Positions 35,499 to 42,880 of a stretch of 64,000 bases of DNA are shown here, in pieces (positions within the stretch are counted from its first letter, which is position 1; the number at the start of each line of letters is the position of its first letter). The stretch spans positions 98,976-162,975 of the forward strand of contig CAVTFG010000007.1 in NCBI GenBank assembly GCA_963734015.1, read 5' to 3'. The DNA is from JALZKA01 sp963734015. Its GTDB lineage: Bacteria > Actinomycetota > Thermoleophilia > Solirubrobacterales > 70-9. The position numbers were made by a program, and so were the translations under genes. Below the pieces are notes generated by a model. It saw only the letters and a program-made list of their open reading frames with translations. It was not told the origin of the DNA and ran no database searches.

Positions 35499-36008
35499 CT
35501 AGTCCAGGTAGGTGACGACTGCGTCGGCCGGCGGGCGCTCGGGCGCCGGCTTCTCCTGGGCGGCGTACCCCAAGTGAATGAGGCCCACGAAGCGCTCGTT
35601 CTCCGGCACCCCCACCGCCCCCAGTCCGGCGCGGTCCCGCAGGATCGCCGGCGTCCGCCAGTACCCGGCCAGGCCGCGGGCGTGGGCGCCGAGCAGCACG
35701 ATGTAGGCCGCGACCCCGGCGGCGTGCAGGTCCTCCTCGTTCTGCACCTCGTCGTCGGTGAGCGCGCATGAGCACACGACCAGCGTCGGCGCCCGGTCGA
35801 GCTTCGCGGCAGCCTCGGAGCCGGCGGCCGCCTTGAGCCGCTCCAGAGCGCCCGGTCCGATCACCCGGAACCGCCAGGGAATCGTCAGGTTGTGGTTCGG
35901 CGCCCAGCGGGCGAGCTCGAACAACTCGTCGAGCACCTCGCGCGGCACGGCCTCGGGCTTGTACGCCTTGTGCGTGCGCCGGCCCCTAATCGCCTCATCA
36001 ACGTCCAC
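35499..36008 (-). CDS. Nitroreductase-family protein, 169 aa
   Basis: FMN-dependent reductase fold: DVDEAIRGRRTHKAYKPEAVPREVLDELFELARWAPNHNLTIPWRFRVI, a central DRAPTLVVCSC stretch, and GLAGYWRTPAILRDRAGLGAVGVPENERFVGLIHLGYA. Short version of the family. Substrate unknown. ATG start; the 53-bp inverted repeat lies 36-88 bases upstream. Confidence 0.9.
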   Translation of the reverse strand: MDVDEAIRGRRTHKAYKPEAVPREVLDELFELARWAPNHNLTIPWRFRVIGPGALERLKAAAGSEAAAKLDRAPTLVVCSCALTDDEVQNEEDLHAAGVAAYIVLLGAHARGLAGYWRTPAILRDRAGLGAVGVPENERFVGLIHLGYAAQEKPAPERPPADAVVTYLD

Positions 36009-36043
36009 AGCCCAACCGTAGCTACGCGTCCCGGCGACCGCAT

Positions 36044-36096
36044 TCGCCGAGCGTCGGCTAACCGGACACAGTGTCCGGTAAGGCGACGTTCGGCGA
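36044..36096. repeat. 53-bp near-perfect inverted repeat
   Basis: Two 26-base arms (36044-36069 and 36071-36096) around a single central A; only three positions mismatch. The inner 19 bases, ACCGGACACAGTGTCCGGT, are perfect. It lies between the end of the B12 transport operon and the nitroreductase start, both minus strand. No T-run follows on either strand, so it is either a factor-assisted terminator, a dimeric-protein operator, or a small mobile palindrome. Confidence 0.85.
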
Positions 36097-36109
36097 TCGG
36101 GAGTCGGCG

Positions 36110-37978
36110 TCAGGGGAGGCTGCGCCAGTACCAGAACCAGCCGCCCGCGAACGCGAGCGCGAGGCCGCCCAGGCCGATCGCCACGATCGCCCCGGTCGCG
36201 TCGCCGCCCTCGTCGGCGCCCGATTCCGCAGCGGCCGCCTGCTCGGCCAGCACCTCGGCAGCAGGCTCGGCCGGCGTGTCCGAGCTGCGATCACGCTCGT
36301 CGCTTCCGTCATTGCCCTTCCCCCCACGGTCCGCGTCACGACCACGCCGATCAGAGCCGTCCGAATCCGAATCGCCGGCCTGCGACTCGCCCGGATCCGT
36401 CGACGCCGGCGGCTCGGCCCCCTCCTCCACGTCTGGCGAGGGCGTCCCGCCTCCGCCCCGCGCCACGGGCTCGACCGGCAGCGCCTCGCGGCTCGCGGCC
36501 AGCATCGCCTGCGACGTGACCCACACCGGGGTCTGCGTGCTCGACGGGCTGTAGGCGTAGGAGCCGTCCCCGCGCTGGCGGGCCGCGAGGTAGTCGAGGC
36601 CGGAACGCCCGCGGCGCTTGACCTGTCCGGGGTCGACCCTGGCCGCTACCAGGCCCTGCACGGCCCATGCGGTGGATTGCGAGTTCGTCACACCGGTTTC
36701 GTTCAGGCCCCAGCCGCCCTCGCGGCGCTGGGTCCGGCGCAGATAGGCAATCGCGGAGTCGAGCCCGGCCGCCCCGGAGGCCGCGACTCCCTGCATGGCG
36801 GCACCCGTCGAGTCGGGGTCCGACGACTGCGAGGGGCCGAAGCCCCAGCCGCCGTCACCGTTCTGGGCCCCACGCAGCCACGCGCCGCCCCGGGAGACGC
36901 CGCTCGACGAGCGCGCCGCCCGCAACGCCAGGACCCCGTACGCGGTCAGGTTCACCTGCCCCTGCCACGAGCCGTCGCCGGATTGCTTGCTCCGCAGGTC
37001 GGTGACCAGGTTCCGCCCCGCGAACCGGGTCGAGTCCAGCCCGGCGCCCTCCAGGGCCAGGATCGCCAGCTCGAGCTCGTTCGGCGAGTTGATGCGCCGG
37101 ACGTTGTCCTCCAGGTAGGCGACCGGTGTGTGCCGGCGCGGCCCAACGTCCAGCGGGTTGCGCCCGGCGGCCTCGAGGCCGAGCATGGCCCAGCCGGTCA
37201 TCTGCACGCTCGCGCCGAGCCCCGGCGTCGCGGCGTAGCCACCCGAGTCCTCGCGCGCCCGCTCGAGCCAGGCCCGCGCCGAGGCCGCGCCCGCTGCCCG
37301 GCTGTCGTCCGCCGGAGGCCCCAGTCCCGCGAGGGCGATGGCCGCCAGGACCAGCGGAAGCGCGCCGGCGGGATGCCAGCGGAACTCAAGCCGCGAGCGG
37401 TAGCGCTCGATCATCGCCACCAGCGCGGGCCCGGCGACGAAGGCGATCCCGAAGTTGCCCAGGGCGTGGGCGACGTTGAACGGGACACCGCGCGCCGAGA
37501 GCGCCAGGTAGCGGTCAAGCGACTGCTCGCCACCGTAGGTGACCATCACGGACAGATCCAGCAGCGCCCCGTAGACGAGCGCCATCGCCGCGCAGGCGCA
37601 GGCGAGACCGAGGCGCCCAAGGTGCCGGCCGAACGCAAACGCCAGGCCGGCGCCGGCGAGGCCGGCCAACCCCCACCCGCCCATCTGCCACACCGTCCAT
37701 GGCCCCTGGCCGAGCCAGATGTTCGAGATCGGGGCGGCCAGCGCGCCCACCGCGAAACCTGGCGCCCCGCCGAGCGCGTATCCGGTGAGGAGCGCCACGT
37801 CGGTGGTGCCGACGACGTTCGGCACCGGCGCGAGAACAAGACGCCCGGCCACCGCAAGCGCGGCAAGCGCCGCGACCAGCGCCACCACCCGCGCGCTGGG
37901 GCGCGTCCGCTCGTACCAGGCGAAGCCGACGACGAGGACGACCGCGAGCCCGGCGAACGACGCGACCTGCCAGCTCAT
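36110..37978 (-). CDS. ECF transporter S-component fused to an extracellular alpha/alpha-barrel, 622 aa
   Basis: Residues 1-222 are a membrane S-component of the vitamin type (ARVVALVAALAALAVAGRLVLAPVPNV, TGYALGGAPGFAVGALAAPISNIWLGQGPWTVWQMGGWGLAGL). Residues 226-495 carry five or more repeats of the prenyltransferase/squalene-cyclase alpha/alpha-barrel type (SGDGSW 333, NGDGGWGF 373, REGGWGL 419, RGDGSYAY 469). An acidic Ser/Asp-rich linker (500-595) and a membrane helix (596-618) end it. Basic loops at 23-30 and 191-201 mark the inside, which puts the barrel outside the cell. Start overlaps the EcfA fusion (ATGA). Cobalamin-regulated, so a B12 or corrinoid substrate is inferred. Confidence 0.88.
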   Translation of the reverse strand: MSWQVASFAGLAVVLVVGFAWYERTRPSARVVALVAALAALAVAGRLVLAPVPNVVGTTDVALLTGYALGGAPGFAVGALAAPISNIWLGQGPWTVWQMGGWGLAGLAGAGLAFAFGRHLGRLGLACACAAMALVYGALLDLSVMVTYGGEQSLDRYLALSARGVPFNVAHALGNFGIAFVAGPALVAMIERYRSRLEFRWHPAGALPLVLAAIALAGLGPPADDSRAAGAASARAWLERAREDSGGYAATPGLGASVQMTGWAMLGLEAAGRNPLDVGPRRHTPVAYLEDNVRRINSPNELELAILALEGAGLDSTRFAGRNLVTDLRSKQSGDGSWQGQVNLTAYGVLALRAARSSSGVSRGGAWLRGAQNGDGGWGFGPSQSSDPDSTGAAMQGVAASGAAGLDSAIAYLRRTQRREGGWGLNETGVTNSQSTAWAVQGLVAARVDPGQVKRRGRSGLDYLAARQRGDGSYAYSPSSTQTPVWVTSQAMLAASREALPVEPVARGGGGTPSPDVEEGAEPPASTDPGESQAGDSDSDGSDRRGRDADRGGKGNDGSDERDRSSDTPAEPAAEVLAEQAAAAESGADEGGDATGAIVAIGLGGLALAFAGGWFWYWRSLP

Positions 37979-39606
37979 GAATCCCTCCCGGGGCCGCTGC
38001 GCCCGTCCGCTGCGGCGGGGCGCAGCAAGGCGATCCCCGCCTCAGGTGTGACCGCGGCGCCGTCGAGGATTCGCGCCACCTCGGTCGCGAAGTACCAGCC
38101 GCCGGCCAACACCTGGGCGGGTGGGCCGTCGGCCAGGACCTCGCCCTCGCCGAGCAGCACTACACGATCCGCGAACCGCGCTGCGAACTCGACGTCGTGC
38201 GTCGCCACGACCACCGCTGAGCCGCTCGCCGCAACCTCGCCGAGCCAGTCGCGCAGCGCTTGCTTGCGCGCCGCGTCCATCCCGCGCGTCGGCTCGTCGA
38301 GGCAGACCAGGCCGGGCATTCCGCCTTCGCCCCGGCCCGCCATCGCCAGCGCCAACACGAGCCGCTGGCGCTCGCCGCCCGAGAGATCGCGGGGATCGGC
38401 CTCCCCGGCCCCCGCCAGTCCGACCAGGCCGAGCGCAGCTTTCCCGGCCTCGCCGGGCAGCTCGTCGGCAATCCGGTCGCGGACGATCATCTCCGCGGGA
38501 CTCTGCGGGGCGAGCGCGACGCCGCCCGGCGCCTCGACCGAGCCCGCGGTCGCCGGCACTACGCCGGCGGCGGCCCGCATCAGCGTCGTCTTGCCCGCGC
38601 CGTTGCGCCCCATCAGGACGACCCGTTCGCCCCGGCGGATGTCCACGGAGAGCCCGCGCAGGGCCCGCTTCGCCTCGGCGCCGGCGTCGAGCTCAACCCA
38701 CAGGCGGCGAGCGGTTAGGGCCGGGGCCCCGTCCGGCTCGACAGGCCCGCTGGGAGCGGGCGTCCCGAGCCTGACCGGCCGATCCGCAAGGGCCCGCCGG
38801 GCGGCCTTGACACCCACCGGGAGCGGCCGGACCCCGATGCCCGCGAACAGGGTCGCGGCCGGAGTGGCGAGAGCGGGATCGGAGTCCACCGTCGACTCGA
38901 GGAACGCCCCGGGCTCCCCGTCGAAGCGCAGCCGGCCCTCGGCGAACGCGACGACCCGGTCGGCCGCGGGCAGGCATCGCTCGAGCCGGTGCTCGGCGAT
39001 CAGGACGGTGGCCCCCCACTCCTCGTTCAGCCGTCGCAGGAGCCCGATCAGCTCATCACCCGCCACCGGGTCGAGCTGCGAGGTGGGCTCGTCGAGGAGG
39101 ATCAACCGTGGTCGTGACACCAGGGCCGCGGCCAGCGCGACGCGCTGCAGCTCGCCGCCTGAGAGGGAGGCCGTCGGCCGCCCGAGGATCCGCTCGATGC
39201 CCAGGGCGAGCGATACCTCCTCCACGGCGCGCGCCCTCGCCGCGGCCGGCTCGCCGCGGATCTCCAGCGGCAGCTCGATCTCGGCTCGGACGGTTGCCGA
39301 GACCACCTGCGTCTCGGGCTCCTGGGCAACCATCCCGACCAAGCGCCCGAGGTCGGGCGGTCCGTGCTCGCGCAGGTCCAGCTCGCAGATCCGAGCAGTG
39401 CCGGCGACGTCGCCGCCGTAGAAGTGCGGGATCAGGCCCGCCGCCGCACGGAGGAGGGTCGACTTGCCCGAGCCCGAGCGGCCGGAGAGCACCACCATCT
39501 CCCCCGCTTCGATCCGCAGGTCGATCTCCCGCAGGGCCGGACCCGCGGCGTCCGGATAGCGATACGAGAAGCCCCCGAGCTCGATCGCGGGGCCCGGATC
39601 AGACAT
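37975..39606 (-). CDS. ECF transporter energising subunit: two fused ATPase domains, 543 aa
   Basis: A single chain with two complete ABC domains. First: FSYRYPDAAGPALREIDLRI, Walker A GRSGSGKSTLLRA, Q-loop AQEPETQ, signature LSGGELQRVALA, Walker B LILLDEPTSQLD. Second (from about residue 310): Walker A GRNGAGKTTLMRA, LAPQSPAEM, signature LSGGERQRLVLA, Walker B GLVCLDEPTRGMD. The fusion replaces the usual EcfA/EcfA' pair. The ATG at 39606 overlaps the EcfT stop by eight bases. Powers the adjacent EcfT/S-component. Confidence 0.94.
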   Translation of the reverse strand: MSDPGPAIELGGFSYRYPDAAGPALREIDLRIEAGEMVVLSGRSGSGKSTLLRAAAGLIPHFYGGDVAGTARICELDLREHGPPDLGRLVGMVAQEPETQVVSATVRAEIELPLEIRGEPAAARARAVEEVSLALGIERILGRPTASLSGGELQRVALAAALVSRPRLILLDEPTSQLDPVAGDELIGLLRRLNEEWGATVLIAEHRLERCLPAADRVVAFAEGRLRFDGEPGAFLESTVDSDPALATPAATLFAGIGVRPLPVGVKAARRALADRPVRLGTPAPSGPVEPDGAPALTARRLWVELDAGAEAKRALRGLSVDIRRGERVVLMGRNGAGKTTLMRAAAGVVPATAGSVEAPGGVALAPQSPAEMIVRDRIADELPGEAGKAALGLVGLAGAGEADPRDLSGGERQRLVLALAMAGRGEGGMPGLVCLDEPTRGMDAARKQALRDWLGEVAASGSAVVVATHDVEFAARFADRVVLLGEGEVLADGPPAQVLAGGWYFATEVARILDGAAVTPEAGIALLRPAAADGRSGPGRDS

Positions 39607-40504
39607 AGCGAAGCTCCGGGATCCGGCGGGCGCGGAGGCGATCGAGGGCCAGCGGCACCGATGCCGCGACGGGAAGTGCCAGCGCGAGCACAACGGTCGC
39701 CGCGCCGGCGTCGATGGTGACGAGGGGATACGACTCGTAGCCGGCGACGCCCGCGATTCGGGCGCCCACCACTGCCCCCAGCGCGAGGAGGCCCGAGAGC
39801 GCGAAGGCGAGGTCGCCGGGCGCCCGCGGGGGCGAGGCTGCCCGGGCCGGGGCGTCGCCGGCGTAGCCGCGCAGCTCCAGCGTGGCGGCGACGTCCACGG
39901 CGCGGTCCAGCGAGCCTGAGACGAGGCGATGAAGCATGGCCGCGCGACCCACCGGCGCGGCGCCCGGTCCTCGCAGGGCGACCGCCTCCCGCACCCGGGC
40001 GTGGTCTGCGGCCGCGAGCGGAGCGAGGCGCGCGATGAGCGTTGCGGTGAGCGACGAGCGCTTCGCGATCGGCCGCGCGAGGCGGAGCAGCCGGTCGGGG
40101 TCCACGCATGCGGTGTGGATCGCGAACGCCGCCACCACGATCGCGATCCGCAGGGCCAGGACGGCGCCCTCGGCCAGTGCCTCGGCGCTGATGTCGATCG
40201 TGCCGAGGACCGGAACATCGGGTCCCCGGACCAGGATCGTGTCGCCGCGCTGCGAGGCGATCACGTTGACGACGACGATCACGACCCCGAGCGTCACTCC
40301 CCAGCGCGCGGCCAGCACCAGGGCTCGTTGCGCGCCCGCCGCGACCCCGGCGATCGTCACCGCCGCCGCGCACCCGGCGAGGACGATCGGGTTCGCGACG
40401 ACGAACGCAATCGCCGCGAACGACCACAGGTGAAGCGCCGCGGCGCCCGCGCTCGCCCGGCCAAGCGGAGTCGGCCGCGGCGCATATGCGAGGGCCGAAC
40501 TCAC
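39599..40504 (-). CDS. ECF transporter transmembrane subunit EcfT, 301 aa
   Basis: Five or six membrane helices and the two coupling motifs of EcfT proteins, seen as VREAVALRGPGAAP and VAATLELRGYAGD (A-R-G class). VDPDRLLRLARPIAKRSSLTATLIARLAPLAAADHARVREA is the conserved cytoplasmic region. GTG start at 40504 with a GGGAGA ribosome site nine bases upstream. A 57-base mini-ORF repeat links it to the lipoprotein gene. Confidence 0.9.
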   Translation of the reverse strand: MSSALAYAPRPTPLGRASAGAAALHLWSFAAIAFVVANPIVLAGCAAAVTIAGVAAGAQRALVLAARWGVTLGVVIVVVNVIASQRGDTILVRGPDVPVLGTIDISAEALAEGAVLALRIAIVVAAFAIHTACVDPDRLLRLARPIAKRSSLTATLIARLAPLAAADHARVREAVALRGPGAAPVGRAAMLHRLVSGSLDRAVDVAATLELRGYAGDAPARAASPPRAPGDLAFALSGLLALGAVVGARIAGVAGYESYPLVTIDAGAATVVLALALPVAASVPLALDRLRARRIPELRYV

Positions 40505-40557
40505 CGAATCTCCCTTACCAGGGTGGCCAAGATGCTTTCGCGCCTTACGTCGCTCAT
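40501..40557 (-). repeat. Intergenic repeat family A copy, readable as an 18-codon mini-ORF
   Basis: The unit shares TTTCGCGCCTTACGTCGCTCAT (plus strand) with the dcw copies. On the minus strand it is exactly filled by a frame MSDVRRESILATLVREIR whose ATG overlaps the lipoprotein stop (ATGA) and whose TGA overlaps the ecfT GTG (GTGA). It therefore could carry translating ribosomes from one gene to the next. Confidence 0.7.
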
Positions 40558-41489
40558 TCGATAACCGGCACCGGCAGCGTCTCGTCGCTGCCGGCGGCGA
40601 CCACCACCGCATAGCGGTCCTCGAGGACCTCGTCGTCGAGGGCCTCCGCGGCCGCCGCGACGCCGGCATCGTCAACCCCGCTCACCACCCAGGTCGGCGG
40701 ATCCTCGCCGTCGCGTACGGCGGCGACAAGGCCGGCACCCCGGCCGAGGCGCGAGGAGATCTCGGTCCGCTCGTCGAAAGCCAGGAGCTCCGGGGTTGGG
40801 CCGCCAACGAACCGGGCGAACACGCCGCTGGCCGCCGGCCCGTCGCCGATCTGCGCGGCCGCCGGGTCGCGGCGGATCGAGCTCCACGGCCCGACCAGCA
40901 CGCGCAGTGCCTCCTCCCCGGCGTCGGGCTCGTGCGGCTCCTGGCTGAGGCTCACGCCCTCGTCCGAGAGCCGTTCGGCCGCGGTTCTGCACGGATCGCG
41001 CTCGGTGGCGCATTCGACCCGCACCGGCAGCCGCTCCTCGTCCGCCGAGAACTGCAGGAACGGCTCGGGCCACGATCCGACGACCGCCGGCACCCGCATC
41101 GCGTCGGTCCAGTCGTGGTGATCCCACCACACCCGATCACCGCCGGAGATGGAGCGCTCCGCGGAACCCACGGGCGACTCGATCCCGTTCACGTAGAAGA
41201 ACCAGTCGAGCCGCCGCTCGCCCTCGATGCTCCCGGCCACGCCATCGATCGATTGCACGAAGCCTCCCCCGTACCGCGTCTCGATGTCGGCCTCGCGATC
41301 GAGCATGCGGAGCACGGTCTCCGATTCGTCCGGGTCCTCGACCGTCGCCTCGACGATCGGAGTGTTCCCGTAGTCGCGCGTCACGGTCAGCGTCGCTGTG
41401 CCCTCGGTCGAGGGGCCGGGCCCCAGGCCGCAACCGGCGAGCGCGGTGACCAGGGCCACCGCAGCCAGCCGGCGCAGCCTCGAGCCCAC
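40554..41489 (-). CDS. Lipoprotein with DUF4430 (transcobalamin beta-domain-like), 311 aa
   Basis: Lipobox LVTALAGC with lipidation at Cys20. The DUF4430 domain spans about 32-125: TATLTVTRDYGNTPIVEATVEDPDESETVLRMLDREADIETRYGGGFVQSIDG, then LDWFFYVNGIESPVGSAERSISGGDRVWWDHHDW, which is the family's aromatic-rich end. The last 190 residues form a second domain (LPVRVECATERDPCRTAAERL, GPWSSIRRDPAAAQIGDGPAASGVFARF, PPTWVVSGVDDAGVAAAAEAL) that I do not recognise. GTG start four bases after the previous stop. Known relatives: the domain is homologous to the beta domain of animal B12 carriers, so a cell-surface corrinoid-capture role is inferred. Confidence 0.85.
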   Translation of the reverse strand: MGSRLRRLAAVALVTALAGCGLGPGPSTEGTATLTVTRDYGNTPIVEATVEDPDESETVLRMLDREADIETRYGGGFVQSIDGVAGSIEGERRLDWFFYVNGIESPVGSAERSISGGDRVWWDHHDWTDAMRVPAVVGSWPEPFLQFSADEERLPVRVECATERDPCRTAAERLSDEGVSLSQEPHEPDAGEEALRVLVGPWSSIRRDPAAAQIGDGPAASGVFARFVGGPTPELLAFDERTEISSRLGRGAGLVAAVRDGEDPPTWVVSGVDDAGVAAAAEALDDEVLEDRYAVVVAAGSDETLPVPVIE

Positions 41490-41493
41490 CCGC

Positions 41494-42474
41494 TCAGGCC
41501 CTCCGCTTGCGCTCGCAGTTGCCGGAGACGCGATCGTCGCGATCGCCGCGCTTGATCAACACGACGTCCTTGCCACCGCCGCACTTCGCCCGATCGCGGC
41601 CGCCCTTGCGGAGGTCGATCACGTCGCGGCCGCCGCCGGACGAGATGTCGTCCCACCCGCCGGTGCCCTTGAGCTTGTCGCCTCGGCCGGAGCCGACGAT
41701 CGTCTTGCCGTGGGCCTTCGGGCACTGCGCGAGCTTCGGCTTCGAGCACGTCTCGACCTGGTTCGACGCGATGTCGAGCGCGCGGGTCGCGCTGAGGGTC
41801 GAGTTGCCGTTGCCGACCGTCACCTCGTAGCGGCCGCCGCCGAGCTCGTTCACGGATTCGGCGCCCTCGATCGTGGCGCCGGTCGCCGGACTCGTGCCGC
41901 CGTCGAAGCCGTGCTCCACCACGCGCGCCGTGAACGTGCCCTCGGTGCGGGCCGGCACCCGCCTCAGCTCGAGCGCTGGCCCCTGGTTGGCCGGGGTGGT
42001 CGCACCGAAATCGGAGAACACCCAGAGGATCCGGTCGTTGTTCCTGAGCCTCAGCTGGTCCGCGGCCGCGGAGCCGAACACGTAGTTCTCGTAGTAGCTC
42101 CAGCCGGCGAATCCGTCGGGGTCGCCGAAGGGCCGGCCCAGGATGCTGCCGATCTCGCACGTGAACAGGCCCGCCTCGTCGCGGCGGACGCGCACCTGCC
42201 GGAGATCGCGGTTGGAGTCCGAGCCGGATTGGGCGAGCGACAGCGGGGTCGGCCCCGCGACGGCGATCCGGCCCGTGGCCCGATTGCATGCATCGCTCGG
42301 CTGCGACTTGCGGATCCGCTCCTTTCCGGTCACGTACCAGGTGCCGGGGTCGAGCGTCTGGCCCGGGCCTTCGACCCGGAGCTCGACCAGCGCGGTCTGG
42401 GCGCCCGCCTGCGCGGGCAGGAAGAACAGAACGGTTGCGGCGAACGCCAGCGCGGCCGCATGGATGTGTCTCAT
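41494..42474 (-). CDS. Secreted DUF4430-like protein with RTX-like C-terminus, 326 aa
   Basis: Signal peptide (RHIHAAALAFAATVLFFLPAQAGA). Residues 27-165 resemble DUF4430 (TALVELRVEGPGQTLDPGTWYVTGKERI, ending AGWSYYENYVFGSAAADQLRLRNNDRILWVFSDFG). A Ser/Thr-poor middle segment leads to a Gly/Asp-rich tail (GSGRGDKLKGTGGWDD, GGGRDVIDLRKGGRD, KCGGGKDVVLI) like degenerate RTX calcium-binding repeats, with Cys residues that could pair. The ATG at 42474 follows the riboswitch and an AGGAAAGGG ribosome site; the longer ORF upstream reads through the riboswitch and is rejected. First gene of the B12-regulated operon. Confidence 0.82.
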   Translation of the reverse strand: MRHIHAAALAFAATVLFFLPAQAGAQTALVELRVEGPGQTLDPGTWYVTGKERIRKSQPSDACNRATGRIAVAGPTPLSLAQSGSDSNRDLRQVRVRRDEAGLFTCEIGSILGRPFGDPDGFAGWSYYENYVFGSAAADQLRLRNNDRILWVFSDFGATTPANQGPALELRRVPARTEGTFTARVVEHGFDGGTSPATGATIEGAESVNELGGGRYEVTVGNGNSTLSATRALDIASNQVETCSKPKLAQCPKAHGKTIVGSGRGDKLKGTGGWDDISSGGGRDVIDLRKGGRDRAKCGGGKDVVLIKRGDRDDRVSGNCERKRRA

Positions 42475-42507
42475 GGGAGCCACCCTTTCCTCGAGGGGTT
42501 GAAACGG

Positions 42508-42664
42508 CTGCCGCGGGCAGGTCTCCTGGCTCCCGGCCTTCAGGTTGTCGCGCCTTCCCGGAGGGCTTGGCCTCCCCAGTGGCTTTGAATGCGACCCCTC
42601 GTCGCCGGTCACAGTGGCGGGACCGCGCCGGTTTCTCACCGGACTTCCCTTGACCACGCGGCCT
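42508..42664 (-). promoter_or_regulatory. Cobalamin (AdoCbl) riboswitch
   Basis: On the minus strand: a P1 arm GCCGCG (about 42662-42657), GGGAAGTCCGGTGAGAAACC, GCGGTCCCGCCACTGTGA, AAGCCACTGGG, and the B12 box AGCCAGGAGACCTGCC (42531-42516), closed by CGCGGC. These are the signature blocks of the Rfam cobalamin element in the right order and spacing. It ends about 34 bases before the ATG of the secreted DUF4430 gene, with the ribosome site just after it, so control of translation initiation is the likely mode. Confidence 0.95.
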
Positions 42665-42689
42665 TATGAACGGGGGCAGTCTACACCCG

Positions 42690-42862
42690 CTGTGAGGCGG
42701 AGGGCGAAGCCCGAAGCCGAGCCCCGGCGTTGTTGAGCCGGCTTATCTGTGAGGCGGAGGGCGGAGCGCGAAGCCGAGCCCCGGCGTTGTTGAGCCGGCT
42801 TATCTGTGAGGCGGAGGGCGGAGGGCGAAGCCGAGCCCCGGCGTTGTTGAGCCGGCTTTTTT
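42690..42862. repeat. Hairpin repeat family B, three tandem 57-bp copies
   Basis: Units start at 42690, 42747 and 42804. Each has CTGTGAGGCGGAGGGC and CCCCGGCGTTGTTGAGCCGG with a CCGGC/GCCGG stem. The last stem runs into six T residues (about 42856-42863), giving a rho-independent terminator shape for plus-strand transcripts. One more copy lies at 32961-33022. The tandem separates the riboswitch leader from the divergent kinase gene. Confidence 0.9.
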
Positions 42863-42880
42863 CGTGCCAAGATCGGGCTC

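Noticed and set aside
42475..42657. N-terminal extension of the DUF4430 gene upstream of 42474
   Set aside because: The extension reads through the cobalamin riboswitch; the ATG at 42474 is followed by a normal signal peptide and preceded by a ribosome site.
42690..42862. Possible CRISPR array
   Set aside because: The three 57-bp units are contiguous with no unique spacers between them; the whole unit repeats.
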